Below the pieces are notes generated by a model. That model was given only the letters and a program-made list of their open reading frames with translations, did no database searches and was not told the DNA's origin. Shown here piece by piece: positions 24,501-39,500 of a stretch of DNA of 64,000 nucleotides (within the stretch, counting starts at the first letter, position 1; every line of letters starts with the position of its first letter). The position numbers and the translations under genes were made by a program. This DNA comes from Aptenodytes patagonicus (lineage: Eukaryota; Chordata; Aves; Sphenisciformes; Spheniscidae), in the NCBI RefSeq assembly GCF_965638725.1, contig NC_134960.1, forward strand, positions 3,784,501-3,848,500, in the 5' to 3' direction.

Positions 24501-27500
24501 CTCTTCAGTCTACGCTGAATTCCTTGTTAGTTCCTGGCTTCACAGAACAGCGCAGGAAACCAGCAGCAGCGTTTGGGGAAAGCTGGAAGGCCTATATGCT
24601 CTCCGACAGGGCTCAGTAAAGAGGTCAGGTCAAGAGGGCAGCAGCAAAAGAGCAAGTTCTGAGAAGTCTTTGTGGAATGTGAAGCCCTTTGGAAAGGGTT
24701 TGCACCCCTCAGTGCTATTGCTTTAGTTTTGTTGGCAGCTTTATGCAGGCTTGTCTTGAAAACATGAACTGCCCGTAGGCTATCGAGACTTTTCGTTGTG
24801 CTTCTGACTTGAAAGTAAAAATTAAAATTTGGAACACGGTGCCACGGTGAATTTGATTTTTAAAGCAAAGTGCCACAGGAGATACCAGGTCGGTCAGTTT
24901 TGGGTTTCATCTCGCTTCCATTGCTTTATCCTCAAACTTATCCCTCAAGCAGGGAAAACAGTGTGTAGAGAGCAACCCAAGTACTCCGATTCCTGCCTGG
25001 GCTAGAGAGTCATGCTCAAAGGTGAATAATCAACTTAAGAAGTTAATTTGTCTTTGTTCTGTATTTTTCGTATGGCTTATAGTAATGTTGTTGTATCAGT
25101 GTATGTGGTGATGCAGTCAGGAGGCCTGGCATCACATAAGAATTCTTCATAGTTCTTAGAGTTAGCAAGTTTAATTTACAATGGATTTTGTAAATCGATT
25201 GTTGAAAACCCATCTGATACACTGCAAGGTAATTTTCAAAGGTGAGTCCTAATTGTTAGCATTTTTGTGTTTGCAAGCTTTTTGTTTAGACGCTATTGAT
25301 TTTAGAGGATTATTAATTACTAAGATTTATGAGCAGCATTGTAAGGACAGCGGCGTATAACTGGATTTCCTAACTGAACGATAAGTAGCATATTGAGATT
25401 AATGGGTGGAGAATAATATGGTATGTACTTTTTATGCACAAATAACAGAGGCAGTGAGGATGAGGTCACTGGCACTGTAGTACTGCCTTGGCTATGTAGT
25501 TAGCGTGGATATGTACGATATTCAGTGAAGTAACAGCTGTCTGTCAACTGCAGCCTAAGGCTTTCTAGGGAATGAGGAGCTGAATGACCGGTGCAGTATT
25601 TGTCCTAACTAAATATTTCAATGTATTCTGTGTTTAGCTTAACTTATTGTCAGAAACGCCCGAGTTCAAAGTTATTTTAACTTGGAAATGCGAACTTGCT
25701 CACCTTTTGAAATTTAACTAGAATGCTTCAATAGGAAACCAGCTGTCTCTGTTTCAATGTTAAATGAAATTCTGTGATTTCATTCTGATGGCAGCTGTTT
25801 CCAGTACTTGCATGGTAAATATATATCCACTCTCCAAGCTAATCTCTCTCCAAGCTAATCTCTCTGGCATGTTTTTGAAAATTTAAGTGGTTTCTAGTCT
25901 GGAATATTAAGTGCTTTTGTTTATATAGGTTCAAAAAAAATTGTCCAAATCTTAACTAAGCCTGGAAATCTGGAAAATAGTACAGGGTTGCAAAGAATAG
26001 AATCTTAACTCTAAACCATGAAGAGGATCTTTTCTGCTTTCAGATGTTTAACTGTGTATGTGGAATGTCTCCAGTATTCAAACTGTGTGTTTAGGGGGGT
26101 GGGGAGAGCCACAGTGCGACTGGCTAAAATAAATGGTACAACATCAGAAAGCGTTTTAGTAATGTTTAAGGAGCCGTGGCTGGCTGTGGCATGCATTATC
26201 TGGTGTATTCTGCTCAGAAGGATTTCACTTGAAAATTTATAGTCTCCCTTCAGAATGTCCATCTTGTGGCAACGGTATGAACAACCTGTAGTAGTAGCTT
26301 TCTTGATGGAGCTCTTGTCGCACTGGAAATCTCACGGTATTCTGTCTCTTTGTGTTCTAGTGTAAAGCAGAAATCTGATGATGCTCTTGCCAGCGGTGTT
26401 TACTCTTTGGAGAGTTATTAACCTTTTTTCTTTTTTTTTTTTTTTCCCTTCCCTTCAAATGAGTAAAACTTAGTTCAGCTATACCAACCAACACATACAT
26501 AAAAAGCACCATTAACCTATCAAGTTTTATTTTCCTGATAATTCACCTGATTGGTGAATTATTTTATGATAAAATTACCCTTCATTCCATGTTCGTGACC
26601 AGTTGGCTGCTCACATGAGCAATATTTGTATGAATAGTTCTCTTACTAAAATTAACTGCAGAGACTTTCATAGATTAACTCTGTCACTTGAGAAATAGCA
26701 TGGAGACCTGTGTTGAAACTGGCTGTTTGTGTCTTTGCCGTAAGCTAAAGTTTAAGTTGGTGTCAATCATCAAGTGAAACTAAGTTACTATGTAATGGAT
26801 GCTTCCACTTTTGGTCTGGTCACTTGTACTGCTGCGAGCTGTGTGGGAGAGCACTCCTCTTTGGTCGGCTTGCTTTTGGGTGTTTCTGAAGATAGAAATA
26901 TTATTGTGTATGAGTTTCAAGTCCAGGAGGATGGATAGTGCTCAGGCGCTGGAATGCTTAGTGGTTGCAAGGCTACTGTAAAAAAACAAAACAAAGATCT
27001 AAGTGTTGATAGCAAAATACTACCAAATTCATGTCCCCCGCAGCAGTACTTCTGTCACTTACACCTGACTGTTTTTTAAAAAAAAAAAAAGAAAAAAAGG
27101 CTTGGAGACTCATAAAATCCGAAGGAAAGAGATTCCCGGGAACATCTCTTATATTCAGAAGTGATACACAACACTGATTTTCTAAAGGGTTTATTGTTTT
27201 TTTTTCCTTCCAGGTCCTGTTCAAAATCAGCTGATGCATTCATCAGATGGCCAGGGATATAGCCCTTCGGTTCCAGGATCGTATTCGCATCAGACGCCGG
27301 CGAAGATTCCTCCCCATCAGTCGTCTGGACAGTATAACTATAGTGGCTCTCAGAATGTTTCTCAGTTAAACAATTATCAAGGACCTGGGCAGACTCTCAA
27401 TAGACCACCAGTGGCACCTTTCTCCAGGTCCCCAGTACAACAGACAGGTCCTGTTCCGCAAGTGCTGCTGCCTGCATTGCAAAACTCAGCTGCTATATCA

Positions 27501-30500
27501 TCTGCTGGTAGTTTTCCTCCTGGAGCTAGCCCACCAGGGCTTTCAAACTGGCAGTACAGCCAGACTCCTGTGAGTCAGCCAGTTGGGTCTCAAGCTAGCC
27601 ATTTGGCTCACGTGACGGGGACAGGGTCAGCTCAGCCACCGTCGTCGTTATCAGGAAATACAAATCCTCCAGGAAGTTACCAATATGCTGCTTCTCCGGG
27701 AGGTCCTCCGCTTCAGAACAGCTATGTGAAGCCAGGTAACCGTAACTTTTTGATATTTTGCCAGTGCCCGTTTCTCAGCGTCCTTTTTAAAAACAGAATA
27801 TAGAATTTACTCTGTAGCGGCATTTTGCTTGTGGAACGAGGTTGTCAAAGCAGATACTTTGAGAAAATGCACATCACAAATACTGGGGTGGTTTCTTTGG
27901 ATTAGAAATGGAAGTTCTGTGCGCAGGTTAGGCATTTCGGCTGGCTGAAGCAGGTAACTCCTGAATGGTGTCTCGTCGTTTTGGGAAGCTGTTTGTGGGT
28001 AATGCTGTTTCTGTGACCTTCACCATTCCTTGGGGTGGCTGTTGGAACATTGGCATGCTTCAGTCAAGTGGGGACTTTGGGACTTCACGGTTGAAAGCTG
28101 TAGTCCTGTTTAGTGAGTGTGGTCTTTCGCAGTTTAAAACTTGTTAGCCTTTCTACCACTTGATACAGGTAGTTCTCAGAACGGCCTCAGTCAGGTTGAT
28201 GCAAATAACTTGAGCACAGCCTGGAAAGAAAACTGAAAAGCATTCTGTGCCATTGAAATAGAGGCCAGTTGGATGGAAAGCTGCCTTCCTCCAAATTTGT
28301 AATTTTCACTATCTAATAATGATTGTCAAAGTACTCTGAAAGCATGAGATGCAAAGAATTACCACTTCTGTTTCTGCTGCTTGTGTGCTGGTATATGCAG
28401 TGGTGAAAAGCTTTTCTAACACTAAATAGCTCTCTCATATAACTTGTGATTATTATGGAAACAAAGTTAATACTCAAGTTTCTCTTTGCCAAACTGCTGT
28501 TTGTTGTTACAGAGGTGTTTCTAACCATCTTTCTGAGCGTGCTAATAGGAGTTACATACAGAAATATTTTAAATGTTAAAGCAAATATTTTTTTTCTTGT
28601 GAAATGCTTTTAGACTCATTAGAGATTTTTCTTGATGCTAGTTTTTTGTTATATGCCTGACTAATTTTGTTATATATGTTATTATTTGTTATCATAACAA
28701 ATATCATTTGTTATGATATTCAAACTGTCTTAAGCTCACAGAATTTATGAAACTATTTCTGGCAGTTTACTGGAATAAACAGTTAGTACTTTGGAATCAG
28801 TGAGGAAAATGATGAGAAATTTTGGAAAGTGGCATATGAAATAAGAGTGAGTGTCTGGAATAGGAGAATTCTTATATCCTTTCAATGGTGGATCTTCCTG
28901 AGCAATTTCCCTGGTAGTTTTTTGTAGAACAATGATCACTTTTAAAATTAATTTAGCTCATTTTGCTCATCACGCTCACTCTTAGAACAAAGGTCTTGCC
29001 AGCTCCCTGCCTGCATGGCCAACTTTGGACAGCCTCTTACACACAGAACCTCTTCCAAGTTCTGTGATAGTGTTGCCTGCATACAGCAATTATTAATTAG
29101 CTTTGCAGTATCAAACACTAAGTGAACAAAGAGAGAACTTCACTGGATGTGATTTTTTTTTTTTTCTTCCTTTTTTTCTTTCCCTCCTCCCTTAAATGTG
29201 ACCATACTGTGCAGGCGCATGAGGTTGCATATTTTGTGTGGTGGGAATTCATCAGTATACTTTTGTGTATGGCTTACAGGCTTCTGTACCGTGTTGAGAC
29301 CTGGTGATACTGGACAATTTGGCCTTATCTTTTGAAAAGCTAACTTTTATATTAAAACACACTAGTATCTTCCTAGAATTAAAGGGCAGTTATACTGGCT
29401 TCTGGAATAATAGGGAACAAAGAGGTGGAAGTGCTCTTCGGATTTGGCATTATTTGAACGGAAGAAAAGCAACTGGGTTTCTAAATGTCTTGGCTTGAGA
29501 ATTTTAAAATAGAAGCAATTAAAAACTTTCCTGTGACTTTTAACATGGAGGGTTAAACATTTCAGAGCAAAACACCTCACGCTCATACAGAAAGTTTATT
29601 CAAACTGCACATTGCTGTTGCTTTCCCAAGTGAAATCTTTTTCCCAAGTAATTTTAGTAGCTATAGAATCTGTACGTTGCTGTTTTGCATCAGATTATTG
29701 AAGTGGAAGATGAGCATTCTGTCAGAAGGAATCTGTTTAGACTCTTACTAGTTCATTATTCTCTAATATGGGGCTGTACTATAACTTTATATAAAGTCCA
29801 GTCTTAGTAATTGAAGTTGGGATGCTTTCTGTTCCTCTTGAAATTCATACCAACAATAGCAACAAAAAGCTGAAAGAGATCATGGATAATAGCTACAGGA
29901 ACCCAGCGTGAGAAGAGCATGACAGAAACAATCTGAAGTTGTGAAACGTTCTACACGCATGTTAGGATTTATGTATCTCATACTGTTTATCATATGAACA
30001 AGAGGAAAATTTAGAGTTCAATCTGTGTGTTTTTGTAACAAAACTTTTGCGGCTTTTTCAGCTGGGTTAAACTCCTCCTAAAAATTAATCTTTTCACAGG
30101 ATCTGCACCTCCACCAGTGACTCAGCCTTTAACTCCACTCCACCCTCCTGCAAGGCCACCTTTAGGACCCCCGCCAGTTGGTGGTCCACCTTTAATTAGG
30201 CCATCAACACTGATAGCAGGGCCACCTAATACACAGTCTCTGCTAAATTCAGCTGCAAATCGAGAAGGTAGGAAATAACTTGCTCTTTTTGTTGAATTTG
30301 AACATTACAACTTGCTCTAGTATGCAACCTTTAAAGTCAAGTACACTGTTCTATTAGACACTCAAATGGTAAAATTGATACTAATACAGCATAATTTTAT
30401 CTGAAAGGAGCAGGTAAGGACCTGGAAGGAAATAAAATATTTCTTGTTGACAGTTGTTAATAAAATAAAAATAATTAACACTTCAAAATAGATTTCTAAG

Positions 30501-33500
30501 TGCTGTTTAACATGTCCATGTCTCCCATAGTTGCCATCTCTTTATTTTTAGTGTTCTAAAATGATACTGAAATTCTGATTTCTCTGCATCCTTGACTGCT
30601 GTGGAGGACATAATCTGTGTATGACTTCCTGTATTGTTTTATTCTGCAGGGAAAGCTAAAATGTGAACCCTGCAATTCCTTGCCTGTTTATGTAGCTGTA
30701 CCTTATTCTTCCCTCCTGTGTAAAATCACTGAAACACCTATCTTGGATTTGTTCATTTTCTGAAGGTTGTTAGTAGAGGCTGTTAAGCGTCAGCCGTTGA
30801 AGACAGATATCTGACTTTCTGTGTCTCCTGTGGGCCCTGCACAAACACGTTTAAGAACTCATCAGGGCTCTGTATCAAACAGACCTGCAGTTGTATTGTG
30901 TTTAGTGCCCATGCTAGATGGGGCCATGTGGTAGTTGGCAGTTTTATTTTTACATGCATGGTTTGTTCTGCCAAAACTGTTGGTTCCTTGCATGTTCACG
31001 TTGACAGTTTCTTGTATGTGGTAGCTGTGTGAGTACAAGAATAGTATATCAGATGTAGCTTAGTTTTGAACATATGAAATGCATTAGAAACTGCTTTCGC
31101 TTAGAAAGTTTTTTTCTTCATAATGAAGAGAGACATTTCCAGGGCCCTGGAGAGAGTAAAGTTTAGTCTGTGAAGTAGGTTGACTTCTGCCTACTAGCAA
31201 GATTCAGCGTATAATGTAAGTTCCTTTCATTGGGTCATCTTTGAAGATTTTAATGATAATAAAAAGTAAATTGAGTACCTACTTCTCCTTAGCAATAGAT
31301 AATTGGTTTTGTGTATTTAGACATAGTTAGCTTACAAAAAGCTGTCCTTTGGCAGCACTCTCTGTTTCAAGGTTTTTCTTATCTCAGCTGGAATTTATAT
31401 CTTGACTGGTATGTGACCATATCAGAACTGTTGGTGTTTGGTGGACAGTACTGGACTAAGTGTGTAAGTGAAGGGAATTTGGTGTTTCCATGAATTATCA
31501 GTGGAAAAAGTTCTTCAAGGAACTCAGTACCTTAATTCCAAGGTACTTTGAAAACTGCAGCTAGCCTACCGACGCTTCCTCTGATGAGGAAGAAGTGTCC
31601 CCCGACACTTAACTTCCAAGCTAATATGCAGTAATGGCGAATACCTAATCTAAAGTAATCTTAAAAGACCGTTCAACCCAACTGAATGTAGGGACTTTTG
31701 TTTTCCTTGAAAAAAGATTGTGGGGTTTTATGAATGTCCATGTCAGCAGGGGAAGTGTGTGTGAGAAAGAGGTGAAGATGTATATTGAATTCAGTTTCTT
31801 CCTGGGACAGAAACAAAGTAGATCCAAACTATGCTAATCTACATATTCATCTGGCAAGTAGGATTTCTTTGCAGTTACCTCATTACAACTTCTTAGTAAC
31901 TCGTGAAAATTTTTACTGGGACTGTCTTTCTTAACAGGTGATGCTACATCTGCTGCCAGTGATGGGTCTGTGGTCCAAAACAGCTATGATGCAATAGAAG
32001 GTGGTGGCCTCATGGGTAAGGCTTTGGAATTAAAAATGTTTACTACTACGTAACTTTTTTTCAGACTCTGGGCATTTATGTACAAACATACATACTTGGT
32101 TCGATGTCTATCTTGAAACTAAATCTGAAATTTGAAGCATTGACAATTAGCATGTCTTTGCCTGTAAGCATGGTAAAGCAGTTAAGAGCACTTTGCAAAA
32201 TTGACAGCAGTTGTCAGTTGTTTACACTTAGAAACTAAACAACAACAAAAAGACCTCCTGCTGTATTAATGCATTGAGCAAGCTGCAGTTCTTCAGCAAT
32301 TAATTTTAAGTATTTGTCTACTCTGCCTCTAGCAACTCCGCACCCTTCTCCTGCACCCCCGAATCTTAAGATGAATAGAAGTGTTGGGTATTCTTACCCT
32401 ACCTTACCTCCAGGCTACCAAAATACTTCTCCACCTGGCGCACCAGGAATGCAAGCATCTGCTTTGCAATACCCAGATGGATCAAAACATTTCCACCAGG
32501 TAAAGATTGTCTGGTTTTTGTCTCAGTACTACCTATGATGCACGTGGGTAAAGAAGAGTGACGACTGGTGTGTGTTGTGCGTCTATGGGGTGCTGCTTCT
32601 GTGGTTCACTGGTGCGCCATTTGTCCAAGACGATAGATGTAGCCTGAAATTAATGCTTTTGCTGACGCCTTGGTACCAGTTTGGAAAAGCTGTGTGCCAG
32701 CTCTTTCTGAAGTGTTCTATCCTCGAATCTGTTCAGAATATTTCTCTTAAAACTTTCAGCTGCTTTTGGCATGTTTTTCTTCCCTCGGGTTGCTATTGTT
32801 AGCTGAAGTATTTGTTTTTTTTCCCCTGAACTTTCAAAGCGAACTGACCAACGCTTTTGTCAGCTGAGCCTCTGTATTTCAAGAGCTTTGTAGCAAATGT
32901 ATGCTAATTTTCACCTCTATTATGTTACATGCCTAAGTCCAAGTTTATGTAACGAGTAGTATTTCTAAATGTATCATTGTAATACAATGGCAGTTAATAA
33001 ACAAAACAAAAAAGGGAAATATGTTTGCTTTTTAAATGAACTGTGGGTTTCATCCAGATAATTGGTGTTTATTTCTGAAATTTTATTTGACTCTAGCCTG
33101 CCCTGGGCACTAGTCGCTTAACTGCATCTATGGGTGGCCTGAGTCTACAGCAAGAAGGATTAAGACCCATGAATCTTCTTCAAGAAAGAAATATTCTTCC
33201 TACAACCCTCTTGAAGGCTCCTGTCCCAAACTTGCATGAAGACATCCAGAAGCTCAACTGTAATCCTGAGTAAGATTATCCATTTGCTATCATCCATCAA
33301 AATAAATTGAAGTATACATTCCTACTTGTAAACATAACTCTTCACAAAATATTTCCTTAATTTTGTGAGTAGAACACATTGAAAACAGGCTTCACTGTGT
33401 TACAATAAAGGCGGTAAGTGGTTTAAACTTTGAAGTGAGGAAAATTATCTGTGTAGAAAGTACGAGGAAAAATACATTGCTTGCAAGGCAGCTATAGACA

Positions 33501-36500
33501 GGTATAATACAAAAACCTGACAATATAGTTGGCCATGAGTATGATTGAGAAAAGATAAAACAGGAGTTAACTCACTTGAGTGAGGTACACCAAAAAGATT
33601 GTGAATGCAGAAACATGAGTGACCTCTGTATTGAAAGTAACCATTTAAAACAATGGAGTAAATGGAATGTGAAACAAGAGGCTGGCAGTTGGTTATTCAA
33701 GTAGTCTCTCTGAGGAGACCAACCAAACTGCTTATAACCAGGTATTCCGGCTTTGCAAGCTTTTTACGATAGATAAAGGAAATAACAGCATCTTCGTGAA
33801 GTTGTTCATACAAACAAGCTGGGCTGGATTTGCAGAAGTAGCATGCACATCTGCACTTTGGAAACCACTAAGTTCTGAAGTCTCTAGAAATGACCGTGGG
33901 GTTGTTTATATTTTTGTGTAGTTTTAACACAACTTTTTAAACTTTGCTGCTTCAGATTTGTATATAAGGCCACCTCAAAATGGTATTCCAAAATAACAGT
34001 ATATAAAGATTTGGTGCAACTTGGAGCATTGTTAGGCTTAACTTTGACTTGAGTGAATAAAATGACACTGTTATGTGTAAAGAGCATGTGTATAAAATAA
34101 GAACTCAAAGTACGTACTGTGGGTCAGGCTCAGACTAGAACAGAACGATTTGACAGAGATGGAGAAGATCCTTTATCTGGAAACAGAAATTTACCATCAC
34201 CAGCTCTAGAAAAATATAAAGGATGCTCTGTACTATTGAAATCATCATTTTATTATCTGAAAGCCTCTGAAAATAACCCTTTGTCCTCCATGTAGGTTGT
34301 TCCGCTGTACCCTGACTAACATTCCTCAAACTCAGGCCTTATTGAATAAAGCCAAACTTCCTTTGGGGCTCCTGCTTCATCCTTTCAAAGACTTATCGGT
34401 ATGACAAATATTCAAAACTTTAAATGCTGAAATATCAACAATGCCTTTATTAAAGTCCAGAGCTGGACAATGAATTATTAAAGAAGGTCAAGTATATTGG
34501 CTAATCTTGGCCCAGAAAAATTACCCTGGTAACTGACATTTCCCCGTTCCATACGGATCATTGTAATTTTTCTGAAGTTTTTCTCCATACCATTTTTAAA
34601 CTTTCAAGCCTCACTTCTTAATCAAAAAAACCTCCCAAACCTCAAAATACCAGAAGCTTAGAGGCAGCACAGTACTCAGACTGCGACAGAAGGCAACACA
34701 TCTAAATTCCAGTATGGCTTAGATAGCTTTATCTTGTCATATATCAGTTGTAGTTACTGATTTCCTATACCAAACCTAGTACTAATTCTAAACTTAATTA
34801 AGAATTAACAAAGTTAAAGGGGTTTGGATGTCCTCAGATAGCCAGGAGACTTTGTGAATTTAGCAGTGCCTCTTTTAAACGTTGTTATTTTCCACAATTT
34901 AAGTAATTTTTCAAAGATGTGGGGTGGTTTTTCTGATTTTTGATCTGTATTGGGTATAGGACTTGGTCTTAAACCATCAGTGTAAAATTCAAGACTTTAG
35001 AGGCTTGAAAAGGGAACCTACACAGTCAAATAGGTTAGAGCTCAGTTCCAACTAGTCATCTTACTAAGGAATTGTAGGGATGCTGTGAGGGTGCAGAAAT
35101 ACTTCTTTCTTCAACAAGTATGCTTTGACTAGCTAACCAAGAAGCACAGTGTAGATAATGCTGTTATCATAGATGAGTAGCTGTAGTGTGGTGATGCTTT
35201 AAAACAGGAAGCTTTTCTTTTCCAGCAATTGCCAGTGGTCACTTCAAGTACTATTGTGAGATGCCGTTCCTGCCGGACATACATTAACCCTTTTGTCAGC
35301 TTTCTAGACCAAAGGAGATGGAAATGCAATTTGTGCTACAGAGTGAATGATGGTAGGTTTTAAGTGTGCTTATTGCTTTTAAACTGTTGAGGTTAACCTT
35401 TCCCACCTTGGCCTTTGAGACTGTAGTATTGTTGGCCATATCAGTACTAGGGTTCGTCATCAGTTGTGCTGGGGCTGTGAGACATGAGAAATGTTTCCCA
35501 TGGGCAAAGACAGTGGTGTCACTAATGGAGCACGGTAAGCCTGACGTGGTCTCCCAAGGTACCCTAGCAGGTGACAAAATAGCTGCCCTGCCTAGTAAGT
35601 TCTCCAAGAAGCATTGCCCAACAGGCACAAAAGAGTTGATGTATTTGTTTTAAGATGCAGCACAGCTAATACTAGTGTGAAGTAATAATATACAAACTTA
35701 TCTGCGTAGTTCCTGAAGAATTCATGTATAATCCTGTGACAAGAGTTTATGGAGAACCTCATAAAAGACCTGAAGTCCAGAATGCTACTATTGAGTTTAT
35801 GGCTCCGTCTGAATACATGGTAAGGCTTTATTTACTTTTAGTTATTCTCTCCGTTTGTTTTATTTCCAGAGGGAAGTCAGAAAAGCCTTGTTATAGAGGA
35901 TGTTTTCCAGCTCAGTAAAACAGTTGCTGCCTCGAGGAGTGTATCTGAGAACTCTTGGGAAGAACTTCAGACAGTTCTTCATTTCTAAACGTTTACGATG
36001 TCAAAGTTCTTCTGTATTTAGAATATGTAGGTGTTTGTAGGTCTTCTGGAAGAAAACTGTAATTCTAGAATTACCCAATAAGAGACAAATGCATTCAGAA
36101 GTTTTGGCTATCATCTGTGTGCTGTTTTAATAGAGTTTAAACTTGCAATGGAATGACTAAACCCAATCTAATAAATGTAATTTTGAAAATTAAAGGTAAT
36201 CTTTTCTTTGCTCAGCTACGTCCACCTCAACCACCTGTGTACCTCTTTGTGTTTGATGTCTCTCATAATGCAATAGAGACGGGATACTTGAATACAGTCT
36301 GCCAGACCTTGTTAGACAATCTTGACTTGTAAGTATCTTTTTCTTAGAATCTCCTATTTTCGTTCCTCTTATGAAACTTGTGATCGACATCCACATGACA
36401 GTACTTCCTGTCTAGAAGAGAAATTTCCTAATGTTGGCTAGCAATGGCCAATGTTGTATTAAAATGTAGCGTAAAACTGTAGTCTTCTTCCTGTCACAGC

Positions 36501-39500
36501 TGCACCGGTATAAAAGGTAATTTTGAGGCTTGTTTCTTAGTCTGGCTCTTTCCTATCTGCTTCACCAATCCCAAAAAGGAATAAACATCATGCTTATGAT
36601 GTCTTTTGAACTGTATTTTTTAAGAGCTGAAATTTAGGTAAGCATTTGCTGAAAGGAATGCATGCATCTAATAAACTTTTCATAAAATACATGCTGTTTG
36701 AACTTATATAAATGCTGCTTGGTATTTTGCAGCTTGTTTCTTCCTTTTCTTCCATTTCTTATTACCCTCTTAAAAAATTTCTTGAGTGTCTGCTAGGTGC
36801 CTGTATTATGAGCTCCTTTTTTGTGGTGGGTTTTTTTTTTCTCCAGAATGACTTAATCAAGCTGTTGCAGTGTAGCTGTTAAGCTAATCAAGCTGTTGCA
36901 GTGTAGCTGTTAAGCTAACTACTTGGTAACAACCTTGGACAGGTGCAGTGGATGGTTAAAAAAAAAAAAAAGCCTGCAGAAATGAAATTTCATCTTGCTG
37001 AACACCATATGTCTCATTTTTAGGCTTCCTGGGAACACTAGAACAAAAATAGGCTTCATAACATTTGACAGCACAATCCATTTCTACAGTCTTCAGGAAG
37101 GTCTCTCTCAGCCACAGATGCTTATAGTTTCAGATATTGAAGGTACGCAGAAATAAATTTGGTGATTAGTATCTACTAATGACTGCTGGTTTTGACAGCC
37201 TTTTTAAAAAATATCTGGTGGGAGTTTCTACATCAGATCATTAGTCTCTCTCGTAATGGCTTTAGAAGTAGCATATGTCTGTGTTCGTTTATGAAGCCCC
37301 TGATGTCTGAGCAATGCTGTGGCTGTTCATGACTTAAAACATGAAGACAGCCTTCCGAACTTCTAGTTTAATTTGTACAATTACCTAGATTTCTCTGATG
37401 ATCCCAAATACTGATGCTTGGTAAATTGCTACAGATTCTGTGGTGACTGATGCTTACTGTTTGTTCTTCTGCCTTTAGTTTCAAGTCACCTTTCGCCGTA
37501 TGTTATAGGGCAGGGCAGAATGAACACTAGAAAGTCGTCGCTATGTGTTTTTACTTAATAGTCTTGATTATCCTTCAGCCCTGTCAATTGCTACTCTAAC
37601 ATGGCATTCCAGCCACAGGTATGCTTATGAGAAAAAAAGAAATCCACATAATTATGTTTGAATGGGTTTACACACTGATACTGTATTCTTTTTTCAATAG
37701 GTATAATGGTTGGCAAATACAATTGGGGGAAGCTTGATGTGTTTTTAAAAAAATAATTTAAGTACTTCTTTTTCCTTCCAGATGTATTTATACCAATGCC
37801 AGAAAACTTACTAGTAAATTTAAATGAAAATAAAGAGGTAAGAACTACCTTAAGTAACTAGTGATGTTCACATAGTTTGGGATATGCTTGATAATTTCTG
37901 GATTACTTAATGCTCTTTAACACCTACAGTTTAAATGCCAAGTTTGAGGTGGAAAAAAGAGGTCTTTTATCTGTGTGACTGTAAACTTCTGCCAAGCTGA
38001 AACAAGACAGTACTTGACTTTTGCTAGGGCTTTTTCTTTACTACCTTAGTATTAGAAGTGTTAATCCATGTTTATGTATGTTCAGCAGTCAGCTCTATAA
38101 AGAAGACAACTCCGAAGACTCCTAGTCTTAATACTTTTGTTTTCTCAATTGTAGCTAATTCAAGATCTGCTGAGGACCTTGCCACAGATGTTTACCAAGT
38201 CCCTGGAAACTCAGAGTGCTCTGGGGCCTGCATTACAGGCTGCCTTTAAACTGATGTCCCCCACTGGAGGTAGAATCTCTGTCTTCCAGACACAGCTTCC
38301 ATCTGTGGGAATGGGAGCACTAAAGTCACGAGAAGAACCAAACCAAAGAGCAACCGCAAAGGTTAGAAAAGCAGAAAGGTTGAGAGAACTGACTGCCCCG
38401 TTCTGTACATGTAGGTGGTTCTGGAATTGCCTGTTCTGGGTTAGTTTTGTTGTTCTCTTGTTGAGCTAACCTTCCTTTGTTAAAGCGGTAGAAAGAACAA
38501 AAAAACCCCCCCAAACACTATAAACACAGATTAACGATCTGATTTTTTTATTAAGATATCACTGTAATCAGTGACGGAGAATCAATTATTAGCGTCCCTG
38601 TAAACAGGCAATAAATGTGTTAATCTGTTTGAATTTCCTTTGTATTTTCTAACACTCCATTGTATTAACAGGACATACATCTGACACCATCGACTGATTT
38701 TTACAAGAAGTTAGCCTTGGACTGCTCAGGGCAACAGGTTGCAGTGGATTTATTTCTTCTTAGTGGACAATGTTCTGACTTGGCTTCTCTAGGTAAGTCA
38801 TATTAAGCTGTTTTGGGGCGTGTAATTCTTGTACTTTTGGCAAATACATAGAATCTATATTAACATTTAGTATATGAACCTGATTTGAATGAATCTAGTG
38901 TGTCAAGATGTAAATTCATCCTTGATGAGCAATGACAGTGAATAGAATGAAATGTTTCAGTCTTTCCTGATTTAACCTAGCTGTTTTCATATTCTCCCTT
39001 AGTGAGTCAGGATTCTTGTGATCCTGGTATAAGTGGCTGAAATACTTTCCTTCTTTTATGCCTTTTAACCATCAGTGTAAACACCTTTAGAGTAAGCTTC
39101 ATTAGCATTTTCATTAGCATTTTAATTATTTTTTTCTCCATTTAACCAAACTTTCAAGTGACAAAGTACCTGTAATTTCAGGCCAATGGAGAATTCTTTC
39201 ACACCTGAAACTACATACATACTTGAACATATAGTTGTGTTACATCTATGTCTCTGTATGCAGGTCTGCAACTGTGTAACAGAGCTATTTGCAGGTGTGA
39301 ACAGTTTAATAATGAAAGGGAATATTGCATTCAACTAGTATGTTTAAAGACCACAGCAGCAACTGACTGCACTCTGCCAATGTATGTTGTTTTCGTTTCA
39401 GGTTGTATATCAAGGTATTCTGCAGGTAGTGTCTATTACTACCAGTCTTACCATCATAAACACAACCCTGTCCAGGTGGAGAAATTGCAAAAGGAACTGA

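Larger units (their letters stand above)
21647..27213 (+). other. SEC24A: SEC24A intron 1
   Basis: This is a 5.6 kb intron whose first 600 bp are still CpG island. It contains a G13 run (22032-22044) and a C20 run (22077-22096), a 28-base direct repeat (24371-24446) and a 16-base tandem duplication (25831-25862). I see no extra exon. Open frames at 24428-24726 and 26018-26242 match nothing known. Confidence 0.85.

Noticed and set aside
31575-31625. Possible hammerhead ribozyme (a CTGATGA box before a stem)
   Set aside because: After the stem the required GAAA box is missing, and the flanking stems I and III cannot be formed. Only the hairpin is retained as an observation.
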